Positions 8,810-17,730 of a DNA stretch of 57,895 bases are shown here, one piece after another. Source of the stretch: Streptococcaceae bacterium (GTDB lineage Bacteria > Bacillota > Bacilli > Lactobacillales > Streptococcaceae); the NCBI GenBank assembly GCA_031254295.1, contig JAIRUS010000033.1, forward strand, positions 1 to 57,895. Direction: 5' to 3'. Both the position numbers and the translations under genes were made by a program. Position 1 is the stretch's first letter, and each line of letters begins with the position of its first letter. The notes under the pieces are model-generated. The model was not told the origin of the DNA, ran no database searches, and saw only the letters and a list, made by a program, of their open reading frames with translations.

Positions 8810-9635
8810 GCATCGGAGCCAATTAATGATTCATCATGCCGTCTAAACTTTAAATGTCTCACGGTCAGGTTTTTACAAGTGTTCTCATCGTCAACCCAGT
8901 CAACGTCAAATTGAGCGAGAGGTATTTTCTGAACAAATTCGTCAGATTTTTAATGAGTACAAAGAGTGTTATGGGCGCCATTCGCATCATGAAAACATTA
9001 GGAGCTAATGGCATTTTAACAAATACAAAACGCGTGGGAAAACTGATACATCTTATGAGACTTTATGCGAGGGGAAGTCGCTATCGCTATAAATATTACA
9101 ACAAAAAATCTCCTTCTCTTTCAAGACCCAATCTTATCCATCAGGTTTTTAAATCGACGGAGAAAAATAAAATTTGGCTCGCAGACATGACGTATATTCT
9201 GACACGAGAAGGGACTTTGTATTTAGCTGTGAATATTGATGTCTACTCACGTAAAATTGTAGGCTGGCCAATGTCTGAAAAGACGTAGGATAAACTTGTC
9301 ATGGATTGTTTTCTCCAAGCTTATGGAAAAGAGCATCCAAAGGTTGGACTCGTGATTCATACTGATCAAGGTTCTCAATATACGAGTTCACGTTGTCAAG
9401 CGTTACTCCGCCAAAGTCCAGTATGAGCCGCAAAGGAAATCCTTATAACAATGCGATGATGGAATCCTTTTATAAAACATTGAAAAGAGAATTAATTAAT
9501 AGTGCCGACTATCAAACACGTGATTAAGCTGCGCAAGAGATATTTAAATATATTGAAACTTACTACAATACCAAACGTATGCACTCTGGATTGAATTATC
9601 AGTCCCCTAGAGATTTTGAAAGGAGAAGCTCTTAA
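8810..9635 (+). pseudogene. IS3-family orfB (DDE transposase) remnant
   Basis: Fragments of a DDE integrase occur in several frames. They include IFNEYKECYGRH, the first Asp block around IWLADMTYIL (9173-9205), AVNIDVYSRKIVGW, HTDQGSQYTS (9358-9387) and the final block GNPYNNAMMESFYKTLKRE with the ETYYNTKRMHSGLNYQSP end. Frameshifts and stops at about 9000, 9286, 9425 and 9525 break it. Confidence 0.85.
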
Positions 9636-9660
9636 TTTCTCTTAACTCATCGTCTAGTTT

Positions 9661-9832
9661 TTAGTGGACTTTCCACAAAACTGCTTGAGCATTTGTACAG
9701 ATTTATGGGTACACTATATGAAAATATATATTCTTGGGGCACATCAATATTAGATTCTTTTGATTTAACTTTTTTGAACATCAAAGGTATACATACTATA
9801 CTATAACCATACAGTTACAATCATGCTTAATG
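9661..9832. other. intergenic region with short hairpin
   Basis: GTGGA-CTT-TCCAC (9664-9676) forms a small hairpin next to the right end of the insertion element. No gene or clear terminator for the minus-strand gene is visible. Confidence 0.4.
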
Positions 9833-11314
9833 TTAGTAGGTAAGGGGGACTGCATAGACTCCTTGTCCGGCCTCAAGGGTCAAATTTAGTTTTCCCTCTT
9901 TAAGATCAATAATTTTCTTTTCACCAGAAATATAAATTAAAGCTCTTTTGGCATTTTTTAAAGTAATACTCAGATTATTAGCTGGTGAAAGGTTATCTTC
10001 TTCAAAATTTGTAATCATAAATGCATCTTTGTTATATTTATTATCATCATTTTTGAAAGTTCCAATAAGTATAGAACGGTCGGATGAGTAAGATTTAATT
10101 CTGGGAGTAGATTTTATTTGCCCTTTAAGTTGAGCAATGTTTTCAGTAATAGTATTTGCGGTTTGTGTTTTAGGGGAATATACCAGTGTTCCTTCCCACT
10201 TATAATTTAAGAATACTTTTTCAAAACTTCTTATTTCAGTATTTACATTTTTAGCAGCACTATATAATGGAGTTTGGTTGCGCTTAGAATCAATTAATCC
10301 ATACATACTTGCTCCAAAAGCTTGAGGTGAACCATAACTAAAATAAGAAATTCCTTGAACACCATAGGCTAAACTAGAGAATATTTGCCAACGAATATCC
10401 TCAGTATTAGGTTGTCTGAGGCTCCCTTCATTTCCAATAGCTTGTATAGTTATCCAAAGAGGGAGATTTTTCATTTTAGCTTCTGTTGCCATAAATTGTA
10501 TGTTTTGAAGATATCCTGTATTCACTCCTCCGTTTGATGGAAAAGGGTAATAATCATACGAAAGAACACTAGGCTTTACAATTTTGATGAAACTTCGCAC
10601 ATAGTCTTCATATTTCATTGTTCCTTCTTTGGGATCTTGGGCACCATAGAGTATGTTTTCAGCGGCATAATTTGGATATAAATTTACATAAAAGAATTTG
10701 TTTGGCACGTTTTGAAGATATTGATCTTTGATTTTGGCTAAATCTTTAAAATTTTTATAATTAGGTTCATCACTTATGAGGTTGCCATAAGTAGTATCCA
10801 CTGTTTTATAATAATCACTTTGGCTAAAACTTAAAGAAGAAGCTGTCAATGAAATATTTGGATCATGGAGCATCAGGCTAATGTTATTATTTTGAGCCGC
10901 AGTTAGTTCCAAATTTAGATTAGTAGAAGAGGTTGGATAAGTATCCATTATAATGTTGTTAAATCCAGCATTTCTGATAGCTTGAAAATAAATATTGTTT
11001 TGTACAGGATCTTGGGAAAGTGGACCATACCAAGCACTGATAAAAAAGCTTTTTAAGCTTGTAGACTCAATTTTACTAATCTCATTGATTTCATCTTCTT
11101 TAATCTCAGCAGTATTTTTCACTTTTTCACTACTTTTAGAAATTGTTTTAATCGTATTGTCAATGCTACTTGACTTATTTTTTTTCAAATTAAAGATAAA
11201 AAGTCCTATGGCAAATATGAGGATAAAAGAAGAAAGAAGAAAGAGGAACCTACTTTTTCTTTTAGTTTGTTTTTTTCTAATTGACGAGTGTTTGCTGTTT
11301 TTCTTTATTTTCAT
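9833..11314 (-). CDS. membrane-anchored glycoside-hydrolase-like protein
   Basis: A 493-residue protein with a very basic N-terminus, one membrane helix at about 24-43 (LFLLSSFILIFAIGLFIF), a low-complexity linker and then a large extracellular domain. The domain looks like a clan-A TIM barrel: FFISAWYGPLSQD, AIRNAGFNNIIMDTYP, LISDEPNY with a possible acid/base Glu, VLSYDYYPFPSNGG with a possible nucleophile Asp, and LAYGVQGISYFSYGSP. A small beta domain ends it. I cannot assign a GH family. The frame extends to a TTG at 11326, but GGAA upstream of the ATG at 11314 makes that start likelier. It is transcribed against all neighbours and may trim or remodel the surface polysaccharide. Confidence 0.6.
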   Translation of the reverse strand: MKIKKNSKHSSIRKKQTKRKSRFLFLLSSFILIFAIGLFIFNLKKNKSSSIDNTIKTISKSSEKVKNTAEIKEDEINEISKIESTSLKSFFISAWYGPLSQDPVQNNIYFQAIRNAGFNNIIMDTYPTSSTNLNLELTAAQNNNISLMLHDPNISLTASSLSFSQSDYYKTVDTTYGNLISDEPNYKNFKDLAKIKDQYLQNVPNKFFYVNLYPNYAAENILYGAQDPKEGTMKYEDYVRSFIKIVKPSVLSYDYYPFPSNGGVNTGYLQNIQFMATEAKMKNLPLWITIQAIGNEGSLRQPNTEDIRWQIFSSLAYGVQGISYFSYGSPQAFGASMYGLIDSKRNQTPLYSAAKNVNTEIRSFEKVFLNYKWEGTLVYSPKTQTANTITENIAQLKGQIKSTPRIKSYSSDRSILIGTFKNDDNKYNKDAFMITNFEEDNLSPANNLSITLKNAKRALIYISGEKKIIDLKEGKLNLTLEAGQGVYAVPLTY

Positions 11315-11403
11315 TTTAAGTTCCAATCAAATTACTTGAGAATAATTTAACATAAATTAAAAGCAAATTCAAATGGAAAAAGAAAGAAAATCTATGCTAA
11401 GAA

Positions 11404-11430
11404 TTGAACTTGTTATTTGTATGTTATAAT
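11404..11430 (+). promoter_or_regulatory. promoter of the capsule module
   Basis: TTGAAC (11404-11409), 15-bp spacer, then the extended -10 TGTTATAAT (hexamer 11425-11430). Transcription should start near 11437, which excludes a TTG at 11404 as translation start of the next gene. Confidence 0.65.
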
Positions 11431-11463
11431 AGCGCTAATAATTATAAGTTGGAGGATCCAAAA

Positions 11464-12684
11464 ATTAAAATTTTAGTTGTTTGCCAGCATTTTTACCCTG
11501 AAAATTTTCGAGTAAATGATATTTGTTTTGAATTGGCAAAAAAAGGGCATAAAGTTACAGTTCTCACAGGTCTTCCCAATTATCCTGAAGGGAAAGTTCT
11601 GAAAGAATATAAATGGTTTAAAAACCGCAGACAAGATATGAATGGCATAGAAATTCGAAGAAGTTCACTGGTCGGTCGTGGGACTTCTCTGCCTAGAATG
11701 TTCATTAATTATGCGTGGTTTGCTTTTTTTGCTAGCCTGAAAGCACTATTTATGAAAAAAGATTTTGATATAGTTTATGTTTTTCAGCTTTCTCCTATTA
11801 CGATGGTTTGGCCAGCCATTGTTGTAAAGAAATTAAAAAGAATTCCGCTAGTTATTCATACGTTGGATCAGTGGCCAGTCAGCTTGACGGTTGGTCCAAT
11901 ATCAAAGAAAAGTGTCGTTTATAAACTAGCGGAAAAAGTTTCAATATGGACTTATAAAAAAGCCAATCGAATAATTATTTCATCAAAATCTTTTAAGAAG
12001 TATTTTGAAGACGAATTGGGAATAAGTAGTCAGAAAAAAGGTCTGACCTATTACCCTTCATATGCAGAAAGTGTGTATGAAAATGTAGGAACTCTTAAAA
12101 ACGATACTTTCGATTTAGTGTTTGCGGGGAATATCGGACCAGCTCAAGATGTTGAGACAATTATTGAAACAGCTAATATTTTGAAAAATTATACAAATAT
12201 TGTGTTTCATCTCGTTGGAGATGGATTAAATAAAGAGTCTTGTGAAGCTTTAACTCAAAAATATAATCTTAAGAATGTTAAATTTTACGGCTATCATCCA
12301 GTTTCAGAGATGACCGAGTATTATAATTTGGCAGATGCTTTCATAATCACAATGGTAGATAATGAAGTTGTCAATTCAACCTTACCAGCTAAGATTCAGT
12401 CGTATATGTTAGCAGGAAAACCGATTTTTGGAGCAATCAACGGTGAAGTAAGGGCTGTAGTTGAAGAGGCAAAATGCGGTGAAGTAACTTCTTCGGGCAA
12501 CGCAAAAGAACTTGCTGAAATAATTCAAAAGGTGTATAATGTTGAAGTTATCTTGGGAGAATATGGGGAAAACTCATTAAAATATTATTTTGATCATTTC
12601 GAGAAGGAAAAATGTATACAATCTCTAGAAGATATTTTTAAAGAAGAAATAGGTAAAACAGTAGGAGAAATAAATGTTTACTGA
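11464..12684 (+). CDS. WbuB-like family 4 glycosyltransferase, probable ATT start
   Basis: A GT4 enzyme of about 406 residues resembling WbuB, the FucNAc transferase of E. coli O26-type clusters. The neighbouring capEFG genes supply that sugar, so an L-FucNAc transferase role is a good inference. The N-terminus KILVVCQHFYPENFRVND is the family start, followed by GHKVTVLTGLPNYP, the donor-site block FDLVFAGNIGPAQDVETIIE and LPAKIQSYMLAGKPIFG. No ATG, GTG or TTG lies at the family start: GGAGGA (11451-11456) is followed after 7 bp by ATT-AAA-ATT, so ATT is the likely initiation codon. The only in-frame TTG upstream is inside the promoter. Confidence 0.8.
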   Translation: MKILVVCQHFYPENFRVNDICFELAKKGHKVTVLTGLPNYPEGKVLKEYKWFKNRRQDMNGIEIRRSSLVGRGTSLPRMFINYAWFAFFASLKALFMKKDFDIVYVFQLSPITMVWPAIVVKKLKRIPLVIHTLDQWPVSLTVGPISKKSVVYKLAEKVSIWTYKKANRIIISSKSFKKYFEDELGISSQKKGLTYYPSYAESVYENVGTLKNDTFDLVFAGNIGPAQDVETIIETANILKNYTNIVFHLVGDGLNKESCEALTQKYNLKNVKFYGYHPVSEMTEYYNLADAFIITMVDNEVVNSTLPAKIQSYMLAGKPIFGAINGEVRAVVEEAKCGEVTSSGNAKELAEIIQKVYNVEVILGEYGENSLKYYFDHFEKEKCIQSLEDIFKEEIGKTVGEINVY

Positions 12685-13690
12685 TAAAGTATTATTAATT
12701 ACTGGCGGAACAGGGTCTTTTGGTAACGCTGTATTAGATCGTTTTTTGGATTCTGATTTACGTGAAATCAGAATTTTTTCGCGAGATGAAAAGAAACAAG
12801 ATGACATGCGTCATCTTTATCAAAGAATTTCAGCTGAGAATTTTAAAAAGTTAAAATTTTACATTGGAGATATTCGAGATTATTCATCAATTGAAAAGGC
12901 AATGCAGGGTGTAGATTTTGTTTTCCATGCTGCCGCGTTGAAAGAAGTTCCATCATGTGAATTCTTTCCAATGGAAGCAGTTAAGACGAATGTAATCGGA
13001 ACTCAAAATGTTTTAGAATCTGCAATCAAATGCAATGTTGCAAAAGTGATTGTTCTGAGCACTGATAAAGCCGCTTACCCAATAAATGCAATGGGGATGA
13101 CAAAAGCAATGATGGAGAAAGTTGCGGTTGCAGCGGGGCGCGATTTGATGAACAATCAGACAATTATCTGTCGGACACGCTATGGAAATGTTATGGCTTC
13201 TCGTGGGTCTGTAATCCCACTTTTTTGTGATCAGATTGATGCAGGTCAAGAGCTCACAGTTACAAATCCAGATATGACTCGCTTTATGATGACGCTTGAA
13301 GATGCAGTAGAACTTGTCGTTTATGCTTTTGAGCATGGAGAACAGGGGGATTTGTTTGTTCAGAAGGCTCCAGCCGCAACAATTGAAACCTTAGCTCAAG
13401 CTGTGAAAGAGTTAAAAGGTTCAGAGGTAAAGATTAGAAATATCGGGACTCGCCATAGTGAAAAGCTTTACGAAGTTTTAGTTACGACTGAAGAAATGGC
13501 AACAGCTGAAGATATGGGCGACTATTATCGTGTTCCTGCAGATAATCGTGATTTAAATTATGATAAGTATGTATCAGAAGGAAATACTGATTTAGAAAAA
13601 ATTACAGAATATAATTCTCACAATACACAACGTCTAGACGTTGAAGGGATGAAGAAGTTGCTTTTGAAGTTGCCGTTATTTCAGGATTAA
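12674..13690 (+). CDS. capE: UDP-GlcNAc 4,6-dehydratase/5-epimerase (CapE/FnlA/WbjB)
   Basis: First enzyme of UDP-N-acetyl-L-fucosamine synthesis, an NAD(P)-dependent extended SDR acting in the cytoplasm. The 338-residue protein shows GGTGSFGN at 11-18, FHAAALKEVPSCEF near 95, VLSTDKAAYPINAMGMTKAMMEK and MTRFMMTLEDAVELV. At the place of the usual SDR Tyr the sequence reads MGMTK, as expected for the CapE/WbjB group, where Met replaces Tyr. It overlaps the WbuB-like gene by 11 bp with a GGAGAAATA ribosome site, so the two are coupled. The order transferase, E, F, G is consistent with one operon. Confidence 0.9.
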   Translation: MFTDKVLLITGGTGSFGNAVLDRFLDSDLREIRIFSRDEKKQDDMRHLYQRISAENFKKLKFYIGDIRDYSSIEKAMQGVDFVFHAAALKEVPSCEFFPMEAVKTNVIGTQNVLESAIKCNVAKVIVLSTDKAAYPINAMGMTKAMMEKVAVAAGRDLMNNQTIICRTRYGNVMASRGSVIPLFCDQIDAGQELTVTNPDMTRFMMTLEDAVELVVYAFEHGEQGDLFVQKAPAATIETLAQAVKELKGSEVKIRNIGTRHSEKLYEVLVTTEEMATAEDMGDYYRVPADNRDLNYDKYVSEGNTDLEKITEYNSHNTQRLDVEGMKKLLLKLPLFQD

Positions 13691-13700
13691 GGAGCGAGAG

Positions 13701-14822
13701 GTGAAGATACTAATAACTGGGAGTAATGGATTTATTGGTAAAAATCTAGCTGCTCATCTTAAGGAAAAAGAGGATATAGAACTTGTTCTATACGATAGAG
13801 AAGATAATTTCTCAAAAATCGAAGAAAATATTTTAAGCACCGATTTCATCTTTCACTTTGCAGGAATTAATCGTCCAGAAAGCCCAGAAGAGTTCTATGC
13901 AGGAAATACAGACTTTACAAAAGCCTTAATCCAATTGCTTGGAGACAAGGCACTTAAAATCCCTATTGTGCTTACTTCAAGCATTCAAGCAAAGCTAGAT
14001 AATGACTATGGAAAAAGCAAAAAACTTGCGGAAGAAGTAGTTCTTGAATACGGAAAGTCAGCTCCAGTCTATATATATCGTCTTCATAATGTTTTTGGTA
14101 AGTGGGGGCGTCCAAATTATAACTCGGCCGTTGCTACGTTTTGCTATAACATCTCACACGACCTAGATATCAAAGTCAATGACGAGAGTACAGTTTTGGA
14201 ACTCGTCTACATTGATGATATTGTGTATGAATTTATAGGTCTCCTTGATGGAAATCAACCTTCCGAAAAAGAAGATTACTATTATCATGTGAGTCCGCAT
14301 TATCAGAAGACATTAGGGGAAATTGTAACGCTACTTTATTCGTTTAAAGAGAGTATGAAGTCAATTTATGTACCTGCAACAGGGCATGACTTTGAAAAAA
14401 AGCTTTATGCAACGTTTATTAGTTACTTGTCACCAGATGAGATGATTGTGAGTCCAGAGAGTCATACTGATGTTCGGGGGACATTTACTGAATTAGTTCG
14501 TACCTTTGACTCGGGTCAATTTGCAGTTTCGACGACAAAACCAGGCTATGTTCGAGGGAATCATTATCATCACACAAAGCTTGAGCGTTTTATGGTTGTA
14601 AAAGGTAAAGCCATGGTTGAATTTGAGTCTATCTTGGACGGGGTAAGGAAACAGTTTTTTGTTGATGATTCCGAAATAAAAATTATCACGATGCCAGTTG
14701 GTTATATTCATAGCATCAAGAATATTGGTGATGAAGATATGATTTTACTCATTTGGGGAAGCGAATTATTTAATCCTAAGCGTCCAGATACGATTTTTAA
14801 GGAGATTACAAAAAATGATTAA
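13701..14822 (+). CDS. capF: CapF/FnlB bifunctional reductase with cupin domain
   Basis: Second UDP-L-FucNAc enzyme. The N-terminal SDR domain (MKILITGSNGFIGKNL at 1-16, YGKSKKLAEE near 95) reduces the 4-keto intermediate, and the C-terminal cupin (about 245-373) performs an epimerisation. The cupin carries DVRGTFTELVRT and GYVRGNHYHHTKLERF, whose His residues fit the zinc site known in CapF. The length of 373 is normal. The gene starts with GTG after GGAGCGAGAG, 10 bp downstream of capE. Confidence 0.9.
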   Translation: MKILITGSNGFIGKNLAAHLKEKEDIELVLYDREDNFSKIEENILSTDFIFHFAGINRPESPEEFYAGNTDFTKALIQLLGDKALKIPIVLTSSIQAKLDNDYGKSKKLAEEVVLEYGKSAPVYIYRLHNVFGKWGRPNYNSAVATFCYNISHDLDIKVNDESTVLELVYIDDIVYEFIGLLDGNQPSEKEDYYYHVSPHYQKTLGEIVTLLYSFKESMKSIYVPATGHDFEKKLYATFISYLSPDEMIVSPESHTDVRGTFTELVRTFDSGQFAVSTTKPGYVRGNHYHHTKLERFMVVKGKAMVEFESILDGVRKQFFVDDSEIKIITMPVGYIHSIKNIGDEDMILLIWGSELFNPKRPDTIFKEITKND

Positions 14823-15948
14823 AAAGTTAAAACTGATGACGATTGTAGGAACACGTCCTGAAATCATTCGCCTATCTGAGGTTATTAAGAAATGTGACAC
14901 TTACTTTGAACAAGTTTTAGTACACACAGGACAAAATTATGACTATGAATTAAACCAAATTTTCTTTGAAGATTTGGAATTGCGTCAGCCAGATATTTAT
15001 CTTAATTCTGTTGGAGAAAATCTTGGTGAGACCATTGGGAATATCATTGCTGAGTCATATCGTGTGATGTCTGAAGTTAAACCAGATGCATTACTTGTTT
15101 TAGGGGACACAAACAGTGCACTTTCAGCAATTTCGGCTAAACGTTTAAAAATTCCGATTTTTCATATGGAGGCAGGGAATCGCTGCTTTGATGAAAATTT
15201 ACCAGAAGAAACAAACCGCCGTATTGTTGATCATATTGCAGATGTGAATCTTTGTTACTCAGAACATGCACGTCGATATTTAAATGCTGAGGGAACAGCC
15301 AAAGAGCGTACATATGTTACAGGTTCTCCAATGGCAGAGGTTCTGACAGCACATCTTGATAAAATCAATACGAGCAAAGTTCTTGAAACTCTAGACCTTG
15401 AAAAAGGTAAGTATATTCTTCTTTCAGCTCATAGAGAAGAAAATATTGATAATGAAAAAAATTTCTTTGAGTTGATGAATGCAGTAAATATAATGGCTGA
15501 AACTTATCAGGTGCCAATTATTTACTCAATGCACCCGCGAGCAAAACATATGGTTGAAGCACGCGATTTTAAGTTTCATCCTTTAGTGCAAACTTTGAAA
15601 CCGTTTGGCTTTAGTGATTATAACCATTTGCAAACTAATGCACTATGTGTCGTGTCAGATAGTGGAACACTACCCGAAGAAGCCTCTTTCTTCCATAATT
15701 TTGCGGCAGTATGTATTCGTACTTCTACTGAGCGTCCAGAAGCAATTGACAAAGGGAATTTTATCTTTGGTGCAATTAATGCTGATCAGGTTTTACAGGG
15801 AGTAGATATGGCTATCCAAATGCAAGCAGTAGGCGACGTAGGGCTTGATGTTCCTAATTATATTGACACAATTGTCTCAACAAAAGTAGTGAAGATTATC
15901 CAAAGTTACACGGGTATTGTGAATAAAATGGTCTGGAGAAAATTTTAG
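14815..15948 (+). CDS. capG: UDP-GlcNAc 2-epimerase family, CapG/FnlC
   Basis: Third and last enzyme of UDP-L-FucNAc synthesis, a 2-epimerase of the WecB superfamily with a GT-B-like fold. The 377-residue protein shows MTIVGTRPEIIRLSEVIK, HTGQNYDYELNQIFF, LGDTNSALSAISAK, HMEAGNRCFDENLPEE and ILLSAHREENID in the normal order, then VVSDSGTLPEEASF in the C-terminal half. It overlaps the capF stop by 8 bp. With capE and capF the pathway is complete, so the surface polymer very probably contains N-acetyl-L-fucosamine. Confidence 0.92.
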   Translation: MIKKLKLMTIVGTRPEIIRLSEVIKKCDTYFEQVLVHTGQNYDYELNQIFFEDLELRQPDIYLNSVGENLGETIGNIIAESYRVMSEVKPDALLVLGDTNSALSAISAKRLKIPIFHMEAGNRCFDENLPEETNRRIVDHIADVNLCYSEHARRYLNAEGTAKERTYVTGSPMAEVLTAHLDKINTSKVLETLDLEKGKYILLSAHREENIDNEKNFFELMNAVNIMAETYQVPIIYSMHPRAKHMVEARDFKFHPLVQTLKPFGFSDYNHLQTNALCVVSDSGTLPEEASFFHNFAAVCIRTSTERPEAIDKGNFIFGAINADQVLQGVDMAIQMQAVGDVGLDVPNYIDTIVSTKVVKIIQSYTGIVNKMVWRKF

Positions 15949-16764
15949 TTGAAGTATCTTAAAAACGTAGTTATTTTTTATGATAATTTACTTGTTATGA
16001 GTAGTTATCTCATTTCTGTAAATAATCAAGATTTAAAAAATGTAAAGCTATTGCTAGTTATTGTTATGAACAAATATAGCCAGAAAGATAGAGAACAGAT
16101 TGAAACGCTTATAAAAACATTAAGCATTCAAGTGGAAATTTATTATCCGGATAAGAATCTTGGCTATTTAAATGGTCTTCTAGCTGGATATAGGTTTTCT
16201 AATTCTAGCTCTATGAATGAGAGTTGGACTGTCTTTAGCAATGTTGACATTGAGTTTGGAGACAATCAGATTTTTCAAAAAATTGCAATGCTTGAAACTC
16301 CAGATGATGTCTATTGCGTAGCCCCATCGGTTTATGAGCCTAGAATGAGACGTTTTGTCAATCCACAATACTTGGAAAGGTATTCAAAAAAATCATTAGA
16401 ATTCAGAATTTGGGTTTTCAAAAAAAATTTTTTGGCTAACAGCTATATTCAACTTGGCGATTTTATCTCAAAATATCTAAATTCGAAAGAAAAACAAAGC
16501 CAATATGTTTATTCGGCTCATGGCTCATTTTTCATTTTAAAGAAAGATTTCTTAAAGAATTTGGGAAAAGATTACATGTCCCTTTTATACAGTGAAGAAG
16601 CATTTATTGCAGAAGAAGTAAGATTGGCAGCTGGAAGGGTTTACTATGATAATTCAATAAAAATAATTCATTTAGCGAATGAATCCACAGGAAAACTGTC
16701 TGCTAAGAGAAGAAATACTTATCTTGCTGAATCATTGGAAAAGATAATAAAAGAGTATTATTAA
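15949..16764 (+). CDS. family 2-type glycosyltransferase
   Basis: A 271-residue protein with features of GT2 enzymes: IYYPDKNLGYLNGLLAGYRF near 63-82 and a SWTVFSNVDIEF motif near 90-101, where Asp-Ile-Glu may replace DxD. A later AHGSFFILKKDFL and EEAFIAEEVRLA resemble the rhamnosyl or galactosyl transferase acceptor region. It starts with TTG immediately after the capG stop, using GGAGAAAA inside capG. No membrane helix is evident. The sugar transferred cannot be told. Confidence 0.7.
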   Translation: MKYLKNVVIFYDNLLVMSSYLISVNNQDLKNVKLLLVIVMNKYSQKDREQIETLIKTLSIQVEIYYPDKNLGYLNGLLAGYRFSNSSSMNESWTVFSNVDIEFGDNQIFQKIAMLETPDDVYCVAPSVYEPRMRRFVNPQYLERYSKKSLEFRIWVFKKNFLANSYIQLGDFISKYLNSKEKQSQYVYSAHGSFFILKKDFLKNLGKDYMSLLYSEEAFIAEEVRLAAGRVYYDNSIKIIHLANESTGKLSAKRRNTYLAESLEKIIKEYY

Positions 16765-16834
16765 AAAATATTTTCAGTATTAAGAATTTTGTATTTGAAA
16801 TAAAAGTATACAAAGAGTAAGGAGTATTATTTGT

Positions 16835-17710
16835 ATGAAACTTTCAATTGTGATTCCTACCTATAATAGACAGGGTACCATAGTTCGCTCTATTAATAGC
16901 GTATTAAAGCAAGAAGGTATGCCCTCTGATTTTGAATTGATAATTATAGATGATTGCTCGACGGATGACACAGTTCGGGTAGTTCAGGAAATTGGAAATC
17001 CCAATATTATGCTTTTTAAGTTGGAGAAAAATTCAGGTGCTAATATTGCTCGGAATGTTGGCTTTGAAAAAAGTCAGGGAGATATAATCGCTTTTCAGGA
17101 TAGTGATGATGTTTGGTTACAGGGGAAGTTGAAAAGACAACTTGAAATACTTAGAGATGGATATGATATTGTTGGTTCTAGTTTAATGCAATTTAAAAAA
17201 GAAAAAGACTTTTCGAATTTAAAAATTGGAAGAGAGGGGATTGAAATATCACCTGATAGACTTTTTCCTGTAAATATTGTGAGTACGCAAACTTTAGTGT
17301 TTAGACGTAAAGTTATGGAGGAGCTAATGTTTGATCCAATATATTCAAATCTTGAAGATTGGGATTTTGCAATAAGAGCATCACAAAATTTTAAATTTTT
17401 TTATCTATTGTCACCAACTTGTTTAAGATATTTAAGTAAGAATTCAATAACGAGAAATCACAAAGATACAGCTGAATCTTATAGCATATTATATAAAAAG
17501 TTTAACAACATTATAAATAACTTTGATGACAAAAGTAAAAAAGCAAATTTTTTGGTAGATTTTGCAGTTCAATGTCAGGCTTCAGGGTTACCTTCATGGA
17601 ATCTAAAAAAAGAAGCGTTAAAAACTTCTATCAACTTACGGGTTATTGGTTCGTTTTTTTTAACAAAAAAGATTATTAACTTTATTGCTAAACGATGGAA
17701 ATTCAATTGA
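16835..17710 (+). CDS. family 2 glycosyltransferase
   Basis: A 291-residue GT2 enzyme with a typical GT-A N-terminus: MKLSIVIPTYNRQGTIVRSI, IIIDDCSTDDT, SGANIARNVGFEKSQGD and the DSDDVW metal motif near residue 90-95. The C-terminal half is basic and would sit on the membrane surface. AAGGAG lies 10 bp before the ATG. It overlaps the frame of the flippase gene slightly, so the two are likely co-transcribed. It probably adds one sugar to the lipid-linked pellicle unit. Confidence 0.85.
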   Translation: MKLSIVIPTYNRQGTIVRSINSVLKQEGMPSDFELIIIDDCSTDDTVRVVQEIGNPNIMLFKLEKNSGANIARNVGFEKSQGDIIAFQDSDDVWLQGKLKRQLEILRDGYDIVGSSLMQFKKEKDFSNLKIGREGIEISPDRLFPVNIVSTQTLVFRRKVMEELMFDPIYSNLEDWDFAIRASQNFKFFYLLSPTCLRYLSKNSITRNHKDTAESYSILYKKFNNIINNFDDKSKKANFLVDFAVQCQASGLPSWNLKKEALKTSINLRVIGSFFLTKKIINFIAKRWKFN

Positions 17711-17730
17711 TGGAAAGTAGCGGTGAATAT

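Larger units (their letters stand above)
8450..9660 (+). mobile_element. degenerate IS3-family insertion sequence
   Basis: About 1.2 kb bounded by imperfect inverted repeats. The left end at 8450 reads AAACTAGAC then AGTTAAGAGAAA after four bases. The complement of the right end (9636-9660) reads the same with a different four-base interior, so about 21 of 25 positions match. Inside are orfA (HTH) and orfB (DDE integrase) remnants, both broken. This size, two-frame layout and HTDQGSQYTS motif are typical of IS3-family elements. No clean target duplication is evident. It divides the rml/gac part of the locus from the capsule part. Confidence 0.85.

Noticed and set aside
11315-11326. TTG start for the minus-strand glycosidase-like gene
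   Set aside because: No ribosome site precedes the TTG; the ATG at 11314 follows GGAA and gives the same protein less four residues.
11404-11463. Upstream TTG start for the WbuB-like gene
   Set aside because: The TTG forms the -35 box of the promoter, and the 20 extra residues have no family counterpart.
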